Of a stretch of 64,000 bases of DNA, positions 55,202 to 63,410 are shown one piece after another. The DNA is taken from the NCBI GenBank assembly GCA_006226375.1, contig SBHC01000012.1, positions 17,835 through 81,834 of the forward strand, written 5' to 3'. A program made the translations under genes and the position numbers. The stretch is from Deltaproteobacteria bacterium. GTDB taxonomy: Bacteria > Myxococcota_C > UBA6777. The notes beneath the pieces were generated by a model that saw only the letters and a list, made by a program, of their open reading frames with translations, was not told the origin of the DNA and did no database searches. Each line of letters starts with the position of its first letter. The stretch's first letter is position 1.

Positions 55202-56278
55202 TTACTTGCGTTTGGAGGGTTTGGGCTTGGGTGTTGTCTTGGGGGGATTGCGGGGTGGGGGGGGAGGAGTGTTGCCATGGAGTTGGATGCATGCTTTGGT
55301 GATGCCAATCATGCAAGCTTTCTTCAGGTAAGACTTGGCTTGTTTTGGATCTTTTTTGGTTCCTTGTCCTGAAGACAACATCTTCGCTGCAGGGTAGCAG
55401 CCTTCGCGGAAGCCCAGGTCACATGTCTTTTTGTAGTAGGCAAAGGCTTTCTTGATGTCTTTCTTGTAGCCTTTTCCGTTGAAGTACGAGTTGGCAATCT
55501 GGAGGCAGTTTTCGGCGTCGCCTTTTTTGCAACCCACTTGCATTGTTTTGAGAGCTTGGGTCAGCTTCTTTTGGTCGCCAAAGCCCTTGGCGTAGAATCG
55601 AGCCAGGCTGTTGCAGGCGTGAGCTGCTTTGAGGTCGCAGGCTTTCTTCATCACCGCAAAGGCTTTCTTGTTGTCTTTCTTGACGCCGATTCCTTGGCTC
55701 AAGGCGTCGCTGAAGTGCAAGCAACTCATGGGATGCTTGAGTTCGCATCCGACCTTGAAGTAGTAGGTTGACTTGGCATGTTCTTTGGGGTTGATGCTTT
55801 GGCCCAAGTGAACCAAGCCTGCATTAAAGCATGCCTCTTTGTGCTTGCCTTTGCATGCCATCGCAAAGAAACGAACAGCCTGTCCCTGGTTGGCCTTCGC
55901 TCCGTGTTGTCCGTCCCGAAAGTATTCGCCGACTTTCATGCAAACCTTGTCACCCGACTTCTTAAGGCAGAGGGCGAGCTCTTTGCAGGCGGCTTTCGTT
56001 TTGAAAGGACACGAAGACTTCTTTTTCTTGGGCTTCGCAGCCGTCTTCTTGGAGGCTTTTTGGGCAGCCTTTTTGGAGACTTTTTTGGCAGCCTTTTTGG
56101 CCTTCTTTGCAGTCGTTTTCTTTGTTTCTTTTGCTTTCTTTTCCTTGCCTTTGGAGGCATCTGCGCTTCGTTTGGCAGGAGCTTTGGCGGGAGAGTCCGC
56201 TGACACTGTGTGGGGCGTTAGGGCCCAGGCACAGAGAAATGCAGAAGTAAATAAGAAAGTTTTCCACTGCTGGAACAT
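55202..56278 (-). CDS. Secreted Sel1-repeat protein with Lys-rich arm
   Basis: A 358-residue protein. Signal peptide about 1-27 (V-S-A then D-S). Residues 28-88 are extremely Lys/Ala-rich. Residues about 90-335 hold six or seven Sel1-like repeats, most with paired Cys (A-C-K-x-x-x-A-C-F-N-A-G; C-D-L-K-A-A-H-A-C), the same disulfide-linked type as in kinases 1 and 2. A Pro/Lys tail ends the protein. GGAGGG precedes ATG 56278. It could bind a polyanion through its arm and a partner through the repeats; this is inference. It is divergent from the HEAT gene. Confidence 0.87.
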   Translation of the reverse strand: MFQQWKTFLFTSAFLCAWALTPHTVSADSPAKAPAKRSADASKGKEKKAKETKKTTAKKAKKAAKKVSKKAAQKASKKTAAKPKKKKSSCPFKTKAACKELALCLKKSGDKVCMKVGEYFRDGQHGAKANQGQAVRFFAMACKGKHKEACFNAGLVHLGQSINPKEHAKSTYYFKVGCELKHPMSCLHFSDALSQGIGVKKDNKKAFAVMKKACDLKAAHACNSLARFYAKGFGDQKKLTQALKTMQVGCKKGDAENCLQIANSYFNGKGYKKDIKKAFAYYKKTCDLGFREGCYPAAKMLSSGQGTKKDPKQAKSYLKKACMIGITKACIQLHGNTPPPPPRNPPKTTPKPKPSKRK

Positions 56279-56607
56279 GCTTTACCCTCCGGGCTTCTTC
56301 TTGGAGATGGGAGATTGGGGTTGCGTGACCTCAGGTGCCGAGAACAAGCAATTGCGTGGCATTATTCCACATCCCTCTTCCAGGGTAAAGACTTCACTTG
56401 ACTTTTTGAAGAAGCCTTTGCTGTGACGATAGAAAGGTCCGAACTTGCAGGAAGATAGGTGATGTTGTCTGTGGGCTCTTTCTGGCTCTGGTGTCCTGGT
56501 TGCAAACACGAATCCTGTGGTCGTGCTTGACGAAGAGAGGTTCTGCAGGAGGGTAACGATCGCGATCTGCAATCGTTCGATAGGTTTGTCGTATGAGCTG
56601 CGTTGCC

Positions 56608-56635
56608 TTGACACGCCCCAGCAATCTGCTATGTC
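56608..56635 (+). promoter_or_regulatory. Possible promoter of the HEAT gene
   Basis: TTGACA (56608-56613), a 16-bp spacer and TATGTC (56630-56635) with an extended TG one base upstream lie about 125 bp before the HEAT gene start. The -10 is poor (3 of 6) but the -35 is perfect. Start of transcription would fall near the dyad listed next. The rest of the 56279-56759 gap shows no gene. Confidence 0.38.
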
Positions 56636-56650
56636 TACATGTATTGTAGA
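56634..56650. promoter_or_regulatory. 17-bp dyad TCTACA-N5-TGTAGA
   Basis: TCTACA and TGTAGA are perfect inverse copies with a 5-bp centre. It overlaps the expected transcription start of the candidate promoter, a good place for a repressor site. Confidence 0.35.
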
Positions 56651-56712
56651 GCCGGGTGTTCAGGGGCTCGAAGCATCTTGACGTCATCGTTTGGGTTGAT
56701 GAAGAGTTGAAA

Positions 56713-56731
56713 GGCTGGTAGTCTACCAGCC
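56713..56731. promoter_or_regulatory. 19-bp perfect palindrome in the HEAT gene leader
   Basis: GGCTGGTAG-T-CTACCAGCC is a perfect inverted repeat whose end lies 28 bp before the HEAT gene ATG. As RNA it would be an 8-bp stem with a 3-base loop; as DNA it could be an operator. No T-run follows, and the start codon and ribosome site lie beyond it, so attenuation by this stem alone is not obvious. Confidence 0.5.
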
Positions 56732-56759
56732 ACGGACTCTTATGAGGGAAAGGTAGAGT

Positions 56760-57746
56760 ATGAAGACATACGTTGGGTTCTTGCTAGTCTTTCTTGTTGG
56801 ATGTCTGGCAACGGCTGAGGCCGCTCCGGCGACACCGCGAAAAGCAACCCCGAAGGATACGGCATCGCCTGCCAAGAAAAAGCCTGGTGCTGTGGGGGTT
56901 CCTTGCTGTCAGCCTGGTCAGGCGAAGCCAGGGGCCAAATCTGCGCCCTCTGCTTCGAAGTCAGGGAAGAGCGCAAAGACAAAGAAGCCTGCCTCCTTGC
57001 CGAAGGAGCGCAAAGCAAGCCCAATGGAAGAGCGAATTCGGGTGCTGGTCGACCAGATTCAGGTCGAGGCCAATCCGCTGCCCGCGCGGCTCAAAGCCAT
57101 GCAAGATCTCGGTGCTTTGCGCAAGAATGCGCTCCCCGCTGTCAAAGTGATCCTGTATGTTCTGAAAACGTCGAAAGCTTCGGCGTTGCGGCAGATGGCT
57201 ACGTTTGCTCTCGCTGACATTGGTGGGTCTCACCCTCTCTCCATGAAAGGTTTGATTGGCGCACTTCAGGACAAAAACCAAGGGGTTCGAGAGTGTGCGG
57301 CCAGCGCTTTGGGTAATTTGCGCGGTGATGCAAAGAAAGCTCTGCCCGCTTTGCTGAAGGCATCGCAAACCAAGAACAACAATCTGACCGCCATTGTCGC
57401 ATGGTCCCTGGGCAACATCGGCGTGTTGTCTCCTGCGGTAGTGAAACGACTCCAATCGCTGCGTCAAAGCAAAGACAAGAAAACGGCGAAGAATGCTTCC
57501 ATTGCGCTGAAGCGGCTGCGAAGTCTTGAGGAGGAGAGGAAGGCTGCTGCGAAGAGAGCCAAAGCTGCTGCTGCGCAGAAGAGAGCGAAGGCCAAGAGAG
57601 CAGAGGCCGCGGCTGCACAGAAGAAAGCGAAGGCCAAGAAGAAGTCCATCGAAAAGAAGGCTGAACGTCTTCCCCAGAAAGGAAAAAAGGTGGGACCAGC
57701 GAAGGTCCAAAAACGTCCTACTCCGAGAGAAACGTCCAAACGATAG
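56760..57746 (+). CDS. Secreted HEAT-repeat protein
   Basis: A 328-residue protein. The N-terminus fits either a lipoprotein (L-V-G-C, Cys15) or a secreted signal cut near A-E-A-A-P. Residues about 25-85 are Pro/Lys/Ser-rich. About 95-240 form HEAT/PBS-lyase-like helical repeats (A-L-R-Q-M-A-T-F-A-L-A-D-I-G, V-R-E-C-A-A-S-A-L-G-N-L, L-T-A-I-V-A-W-S-L-G-N-I-G), good for protein binding. The C-terminal 85 residues are an Ala/Lys-rich, possibly coiled-coil arm. It is first of three plus-strand genes for secreted repeat proteins. Its role is unknown; scaffolding is inference. Confidence 0.85.
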   Translation: MKTYVGFLLVFLVGCLATAEAAPATPRKATPKDTASPAKKKPGAVGVPCCQPGQAKPGAKSAPSASKSGKSAKTKKPASLPKERKASPMEERIRVLVDQIQVEANPLPARLKAMQDLGALRKNALPAVKVILYVLKTSKASALRQMATFALADIGGSHPLSMKGLIGALQDKNQGVRECAASALGNLRGDAKKALPALLKASQTKNNNLTAIVAWSLGNIGVLSPAVVKRLQSLRQSKDKKTAKNASIALKRLRSLEEERKAAAKRAKAAAAQKRAKAKRAEAAAAQKKAKAKKKSIEKKAERLPQKGKKVGPAKVQKRPTPRETSKR

Positions 57747-57835
57747 AGAAGCCTTGGGTGAGGGAAACACGTTTCTGGGTTTTGCCATCCTTCGTGTGTG
57801 CTTCTCCTGTCCAGTTCACGTGCAAAGGGAGGTTG

Positions 57836-59638
57836 GTGTTGAGAAAACACGTATTGGGGGCAGCCATTCTTGGTTGTGTTGTGTGGGGTGTCATGTTTGG
57901 TGTGTTGGCCCAGCAGTCGCGGCCCACCAGTCAACCAGCTACAAGCGCTCCTACGTCACCGACTCCTTCCTCGCTTCCACATGCTGGGAATACTCCACCG
58001 CCTCCGAACGCTGGAAACAATGGCCCCACGCCTCAGATGAACCGTCCTCCGCATGTGGACCCGAGGAAGCTGACACCCAAACAGAGAAAGAAGGTAAAGG
58101 CCGCGGTTCAAAAGTTTGTGGCGTTGCTTAAACAGCGACCCAAGACGCCCACCTTTCCGTGTGAGCCTCATTGTCGTTACAACGCAAAGATTCTTTGGAC
58201 AGCCAAGATTCCAGAACTGGCAGAAAGTTCCCCGCGAGCTGCAGATCTCAACGGAGATGGAGTGCTTGATCTTGTTGTTGGCACGGGGGTGTTTTCAATG
58301 GGAGGAGGCCCCCGCTGCTTCGTGTATGCGATCAACGGGAAAAACGGGAAGGTCTTATGGCGTCGGCAGTTTACAGGGGATATGTACGCGACGCCTGTGT
58401 TCCTTCACGTGAACAACGATGGCATCCCCGACGTGGTGATGACTGGACGCGTCGACGATGTCTATGCATTGAACGGGAAAACGGGGCAAACCCTGTGGAA
58501 TCTTAAGGCCAAGAATCAAGGGCGCCCGTATCCGAAGGCCAACTTTAATACGTCTGTGTTGGTGCCCGATTTGGACAAAGATGGAACACCTGACCTGCTT
58601 ACGATACAGGGAGGTGAGGTGACGACCCAAGGAATTACGGTTGGGCGGCTGTACCAAATCAGCGGAAAAACAGGAGCCATTCTCAAGAGTGTGGATGTTC
58701 CTGACCGACGCGAAATTTACGCGATTCCCTCGCTCCTAACGGGAAAACAACGTTCCTGGTTGTATGTTGGGACAGGAGGGGAGCGGATCCCTGGGCATGT
58801 GTTTGGCCTGTCGTATCCCTCGTTTCAAAAAGTGTGGGAGTACACGACAGAGTCCAAAGGGGTGATTGCCTCGCCTCTCGTCCACAAGTTTAAAGGGCAA
58901 GCTTATCCGGACGTGGTGGCCAATATCTTTGATGGTCAACTGGTTCGGCTGGACGGGCAAACCGGTCAGGAACATTGGAAGTTTCAGATGCCAGGGCACG
59001 AGTCCTACACGTCGCCTGCTGTGGGGCGCATCGCAACGCCGAAGAGGCGGGATGTTATCGCAGCCTACTACAAAGGTGTGTGGCCCCGGTACGAGCAATC
59101 TTATTTGGTGTGGGTGAACAGCAAGACGGGAAAGCTGATTCACAAGAGACCGTTTGGGACCTTCTCTCTGTCGTCTCCTTTGATTGCTGACTTAAACGGC
59201 GACCAGTTCGACGAAATCATCGTGAGCACCAACGCAATGGATCGTACGATGATGAAGAAGATCGACCAACTGACCAACATCATTCGGCCGATGTTGGGCG
59301 ATCCCAAGAGGATGGCGGATGTGATTCGAGGGAAGGCAAAGCGTCCTGACTTTTTGCCGAAAGACATGCCGACCTACCAGTCGCCTTTTTACTCGATGAC
59401 CAACACTGTCATGGTGATTGACGGCAAGACACGAAAGATCCATTGGTCTCATACCTTTCCCAAATATTCCTCCAGCACCCCCCTGCTAATTGACCTGGAC
59501 AAGAATGGAAAGGTAGACTTGCTGTATGTCGTGCTGGGTCAATTGGTTCGCTTTGAGTTCCAGATTAAGTCCTCTCCCAAGCTGTATCGCTGGAATCAAT
59601 TCCGGGGTCCGAAGGGCGACGGAGTGTATCGGCCCTAG
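57836..59638 (+). CDS. Secreted FG-GAP / PQQ-like propeller protein
   Basis: A 600-residue protein. GTG 57836 (or TTG 57839) fits AAAGGGAGG upstream and starts a signal peptide ending near V-L-A then Q-Q. A Ser/Pro/Thr linker follows (about 25-85). The rest is a propeller with calcium-binding D-x-N-G-D-G-x-x-D-L loops (A-D-L-N-G-D-G-V-L-D-L, N-N-D-G-I-P-D-V, D-L-D-K-D-G-T-P-D-L, D-L-N-G-D-Q-F-D-E, D-L-D-K-N-G-K-V-D-L) mixed with PQQ-type blades (G-K-T-G-Q-T-L-W-N, N-G-K-N-G-K-V-L-W-R). Such domains usually mediate adhesion or carbohydrate binding. The tail motif Y-R-W-N-Q-F-R-G-P-x-G-D-G is typical of secreted PQQ-like proteins. No dehydrogenase residues are visible. Confidence 0.85.
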   Translation: MLRKHVLGAAILGCVVWGVMFGVLAQQSRPTSQPATSAPTSPTPSSLPHAGNTPPPPNAGNNGPTPQMNRPPHVDPRKLTPKQRKKVKAAVQKFVALLKQRPKTPTFPCEPHCRYNAKILWTAKIPELAESSPRAADLNGDGVLDLVVGTGVFSMGGGPRCFVYAINGKNGKVLWRRQFTGDMYATPVFLHVNNDGIPDVVMTGRVDDVYALNGKTGQTLWNLKAKNQGRPYPKANFNTSVLVPDLDKDGTPDLLTIQGGEVTTQGITVGRLYQISGKTGAILKSVDVPDRREIYAIPSLLTGKQRSWLYVGTGGERIPGHVFGLSYPSFQKVWEYTTESKGVIASPLVHKFKGQAYPDVVANIFDGQLVRLDGQTGQEHWKFQMPGHESYTSPAVGRIATPKRRDVIAAYYKGVWPRYEQSYLVWVNSKTGKLIHKRPFGTFSLSSPLIADLNGDQFDEIIVSTNAMDRTMMKKIDQLTNIIRPMLGDPKRMADVIRGKAKRPDFLPKDMPTYQSPFYSMTNTVMVIDGKTRKIHWSHTFPKYSSSTPLLIDLDKNGKVDLLYVVLGQLVRFEFQIKSSPKLYRWNQFRGPKGDGVYRP

Positions 59639-59727
59639 CGATCGTCACTGTGGTAATCCGTTGGATGGACGGGTGTTTTGTGGGTCGGGGCCATCCCGTG
59701 GCTGGCTCGAAGTTAAGGATAGGTCTT

Positions 59728-62700
59728 GTGAGGAAGTGCGCAAAACTTGGTAGTGTTGTTGTCGTCATTGTCGGTCTTTGCCTGTTGATCGGCGCGGGGC
59801 CTTCCAGTCGTCCATCCTCACGGCCAGCCTCCCAACCACTTGGAGCTGCGAAGCCCACCAAGGCTTCCGCGGCGCCTTTGCCGCTTCTTCATGCCACAGC
59901 GTATCGCATCGCGAAGCGGATTCATTGGCAGGAGTCTCGTAAAGACGCGACCTGCTGGACTACCGTCCGGATGATGGAGCACTTCTATGCCCGCAAAGCC
60001 TTGGAGTCGCGGGCGTCCTGGCTCAAGATTGAGGCGACCAAGCTCTTGATCTACCAGCTCTGGAGAAAGGCCAGCCAAGGCTCGCCTCGTTCCGTGCTGT
60101 CAGCCACTGACATCGACAGCGTGACACCGACTTTGCTCAAAAACTCGTTGCGAATGTTGGGGCAACGTCGTATCCCGAAGTCGTCGTCGTTGTTTCAGCG
60201 TGTGAAACTTCGCGATTACAACAAGGTGACGGAAAATTGGCGGATGCTTCTTGCCATCTCCATGGACAGCTTTGTCGGGGAGGGTGTTTTTGCTGGCGGT
60301 TATGTCGACGTCAAGCCTCTTTCTCTTCCCGCGGCTGAAAAACTGGCCAACCTCTCTACGGCTCTTACCATCGCCTTGTTGCAAAGCGCGCACCGCTCGG
60401 CTGTGGCGCGGAAACACCGGGATATTAAGGTCGGTGATGTCAAGAGAGCCTACAAGGCGTTGCTGCAACCTCTTCAGCTCAAAGGTCTGTCTCAGGCCAA
60501 GCCTCGCTTTCGAGTGAAGATTGGCGACAAGGAGAGGGGCTACCGCCTGTTGCGTTCGCTGACTTTGACGATGATGAAAGGCAAGGTTCGTGCTTTGCGC
60601 TCTTGGAACAAGAAGGTTTGGGAGTCGAAGCATACAGAGAAGCGGTTGCTGTCTTTGCTGCAGCAGCTGACGACGTTAAAGCTGACGCCCCAGGATTTGC
60701 GGGCTTTGGTTCGGTACATCCGTCGGACCTTCTTGCCCTACGCGCTAGGGGCAACGGTTCGAGAGAGCATCAGCCAGGCGATGCCATCGTTGGGCCTTCA
60801 GAACATCGATCCGGCTCAGTTTCATCGCTCCAAAACCAAGCAAGCACCAACACGACCGAAGTACCTTACCTTTCTTTGGATGGCCAACAACTTGGCCAGC
60901 TTGTTTCCGTTTGAGACCAAGCACAATGGAGATGTGGTGTATCGAGCTGTTGGGCGAGCGGAAGGTAAAACCAGCGCTCCTGCCTCCCAACCCAGCGTCA
61001 AGCCACCTTCGCAAGTGAACTCTGCGATTGCCTTGTCCAAGCGAATGATTACAGGCCCAGATCTTGATGCTGTGCGTGACACCACGGTGCACTGGTTTGC
61101 GTTGCTTCAGTTGTGGGAAAACCAGAAGAAGGCGAGGGCCTTTGATCCCTTTGCGGGTGAGCTGCTCTCTGAGCGAACCTCGGAGCTGGTGTTGTTCCTT
61201 CTGCGTGAGGCGGAAGCCTACGCCAAGCGGCAAAAAGCCAAGAACGGTGCTCAGCCTCCCGATCTTCATCCTTTGGAATCGTATTTGAGGCAGGCGTTCT
61301 TGTTGTTTCTTCCGGCCCATCGTGAGAAGCAAGTGTCAGCCTGGAATGCAGCCCATCAAAAGAAAAAGGGAACGCTCCTTCGCTCGTATTCCTTTGGATT
61401 GTTCCAGGAGGTCAAGCGAGGACAAGCAGGTTGGAAAAAGAAAGCCTGTCCTCTTCCGAAAGCCTGGATGGAACGGTATAGCCTTGAGCCTCCCAGCCTG
61501 GAGAAACGAAAGAAAATCCCACCCCACCAAGTGGACCGAACCCACCTTGGCCTTCAAGTCTGGATGGGCTCTGGGGTCGCGGTCGGAGACTACGACAACG
61601 ATGGAAAGGTTGACCTGTTCTTTGCTGGGGAGGGATGCAATCGACTCTACCGAAACCTGGGACAACATCGCTTCCAGGATGTCACAGAGAGGGTTGGAAT
61701 TCGCGGTCTTCACGGTGACAGTCGTCAGGTTCTCTTTGTCGATGTCAACAACGATCGACGACTTGACCTGTTCGTTCTTCACAGCGTCAAGCCAGCTCGC
61801 TTGTTCGTACAGACCCAAGCCGGTCAGTTTCGCGATGTCACAAAGGCCTCCAACATCCGAACCACGATGGGGGCACACACCGCGACCTTTTTTGATTACG
61901 ACAATGACGGCCGCCTGGATCTGTACATCGGTTATTACGGGGCTTGGCTTGCGAGAGATGGGCAGCAACCTGTGGTGGATGGGGCTAACGGTAGACCCAA
62001 TGTGCTGTACCGAAATCTGGGAGGGGGCCGCTTTGAGGACGTAAGCCGTCGTGCTGGAGTGAACAGCAGGGGATGGACTCTGGCTGTTTCTTCGTTGGAC
62101 GTTGACCAGAACGGAACAATGGATCTTTGGTTGGCCAACGACTTTGGCTTTGACCAACTGTACCTCAACCGGGGGGATGGTACGTTTCAAGAGGTTGCGC
62201 AAAAAGCCGAAACCAACGATCGGGGTAGCGGTATGAACGTCAGCTTCACCGATATCAACCGCGATGGGTATTGGGATGTGTACATCTCTGTCATCGATAT
62301 GTTTTCCAAGAGCATTCGGTTTATTCTTCCCCAGCCGAAGAGCCTGATCAACATTGACCAACGGATCTTGCAGACGTCGTTTTACCTGAGTGGCAACAAG
62401 TTCTTTGTGAGCCAGGGAAAAGGACAGTACAAAGCGCAAGAGCATCACTACTTTGAGCCAGGGGCCCTGGGTTGGTCTTGGAGCGCCGTCTTTTTCGATT
62501 ACGAGAACGATGGCGATGAAGATATGTATCTTGCCAATGGATGGCGAAACGATGCGATCGCTGCTCGACAACGCAACCGTTTCTTCGTGCAGGATGGCCG
62601 CTACTTCTACGCTCACCCAGGTCCGTCACCGGCTCTGTACAAAGGAAACAGCCGGAGTGCTGCTGCGGTTGACCTGAACGGAACGGGCAAACTTGACCTT

Positions 62701-63039
62701 GTTCTCAACGACTTTGAGACAGGGCCGCGTCTCTTCAAGAATACGAACACTTCCCGTCACCATTGGTTGGGCGTTCGGTTGCAAGGAACGAAGTCCAATT
62801 CTTTCGGCGTCGGTGCCACCGTTCTTGTCGAAGCCAAGGGGGTTTTGCCCCAGCGTAAGCAGGTTACTTGTGGGCTCAATTATCTTTCACAGCACGACAC
62901 CACGTTGCAATTTGGCTTGGGGCAAAGCAAGCAGATTGAGAAGGTCGTGGTGGTATGGCCCGATGGACATCGGCAGACTGTCAAAGGCCCTATACCTGTC
63001 GACCAAATTCTTACAATCCATGAACTACGTTCGCGATGA
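59728..63039 (+). CDS. Secreted FG-GAP/ASPIC-UnbV protein with novel N-terminal domain
   Basis: A 1103-residue protein. GTG 59728 follows AAGGA by eight bases and starts a clean signal (V-V-V-V-I-V-G-L-C-L-L-I-G-A-G). A Ser/Arg/Pro linker follows, like that of the preceding protein. Residues about 50-600 are an all-helical, Lys/Leu-rich domain I do not recognise. From about 614 there are seven FG-GAP/VCBS calcium loops (D-Y-D-N-D-G-K-V-D-L, D-Y-D-N-D-G-R-L-D-L, D-I-N-R-D-G-Y-W-D-V and others), and the last 100 residues match the ASPIC/UnbV domain (W-L-G-V-R-L-Q-G, F-G-V-G-A-T-V, V-V-V-W-P-D-G). UnbV domains occur in surface and outer-membrane proteins. Last complete gene before the Tyr-rich gene. 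Confidence 0.87.
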   Translation: MRKCAKLGSVVVVIVGLCLLIGAGPSSRPSSRPASQPLGAAKPTKASAAPLPLLHATAYRIAKRIHWQESRKDATCWTTVRMMEHFYARKALESRASWLKIEATKLLIYQLWRKASQGSPRSVLSATDIDSVTPTLLKNSLRMLGQRRIPKSSSLFQRVKLRDYNKVTENWRMLLAISMDSFVGEGVFAGGYVDVKPLSLPAAEKLANLSTALTIALLQSAHRSAVARKHRDIKVGDVKRAYKALLQPLQLKGLSQAKPRFRVKIGDKERGYRLLRSLTLTMMKGKVRALRSWNKKVWESKHTEKRLLSLLQQLTTLKLTPQDLRALVRYIRRTFLPYALGATVRESISQAMPSLGLQNIDPAQFHRSKTKQAPTRPKYLTFLWMANNLASLFPFETKHNGDVVYRAVGRAEGKTSAPASQPSVKPPSQVNSAIALSKRMITGPDLDAVRDTTVHWFALLQLWENQKKARAFDPFAGELLSERTSELVLFLLREAEAYAKRQKAKNGAQPPDLHPLESYLRQAFLLFLPAHREKQVSAWNAAHQKKKGTLLRSYSFGLFQEVKRGQAGWKKKACPLPKAWMERYSLEPPSLEKRKKIPPHQVDRTHLGLQVWMGSGVAVGDYDNDGKVDLFFAGEGCNRLYRNLGQHRFQDVTERVGIRGLHGDSRQVLFVDVNNDRRLDLFVLHSVKPARLFVQTQAGQFRDVTKASNIRTTMGAHTATFFDYDNDGRLDLYIGYYGAWLARDGQQPVVDGANGRPNVLYRNLGGGRFEDVSRRAGVNSRGWTLAVSSLDVDQNGTMDLWLANDFGFDQLYLNRGDGTFQEVAQKAETNDRGSGMNVSFTDINRDGYWDVYISVIDMFSKSIRFILPQPKSLINIDQRILQTSFYLSGNKFFVSQGKGQYKAQEHHYFEPGALGWSWSAVFFDYENDGDEDMYLANGWRNDAIAARQRNRFFVQDGRYFYAHPGPSPALYKGNSRSAAAVDLNGTGKLDLVLNDFETGPRLFKNTNTSRHHWLGVRLQGTKSNSFGVGATVLVEAKGVLPQRKQVTCGLNYLSQHDTTLQFGLGQSKQIEKVVVVWPDGHRQTVKGPIPVDQILTIHELRSR

Positions 63040-63164
63040 GAATGCTGTTGTTGGAATAGTGCTGGCTATGAAAAAATTTCACACCTCTATGCAAATCATT
63101 TCATACTTCTCCTGAAATCACTCTCTTTCTAACGACAATTCTGAAAAAATCTTTAGGGAAATCT

Positions 63165-63180
63165 TGTGAGCCAGGTCACA
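63165..63180. promoter_or_regulatory. CRP-type dyad TGTGA-N6-TCACA
   Basis: TGTGA (63165-63169) and TCACA (63176-63180) are perfect half-sites with the 6-bp spacing of E. coli CRP targets. The centre lies about 50 bp before the expected sigma-54 start point. The binding protein in this organism is unknown; a CRP-family regulator or an enhancer-binding protein are options. Confidence 0.5.
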
Positions 63181-63195
63181 GAGGGGGCATTTCTG

Positions 63196-63212
63196 TGGCA
63201 CGGTACTTGCAT
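63196..63212 (+). promoter_or_regulatory. Sigma-54 (RpoN) promoter, consensus-perfect
   Basis: TGGCACGGTACTTGCAT: the GG (63197-63198) and GC (63209-63210) are separated by exactly 10 bp, and the flanking TGGCACG and TTGCA match the -24/-12 consensus at every defined position. Start of transcription would be near 63222, giving a leader of about 190 bases to the ATG at 63411. The rest of the 63040-63410 gap shows no gene with a ribosome site; the open frame 63227-63418 lacks one. Transcription would need an activating ATPase of the NtrC class. Confidence 0.8.
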
Positions 63213-63410
63213 TTCTTTAATCTGATTTGATTTACAACCGCTGTGTGCCTTGTGCACCAGTGCTAAACGATATCGATTTGAGTTTCCAGTTTTCTGCAAA
63301 CTTTCTGAATAGAGAAAAGTATGACGAAGTCAGATTCCAACCCTCCCGAATTGAACTTGACCCAATCCAACTGTTTTGGTCGTTCGCGTACCACTGGAAG
63401 GAGAAACCCC

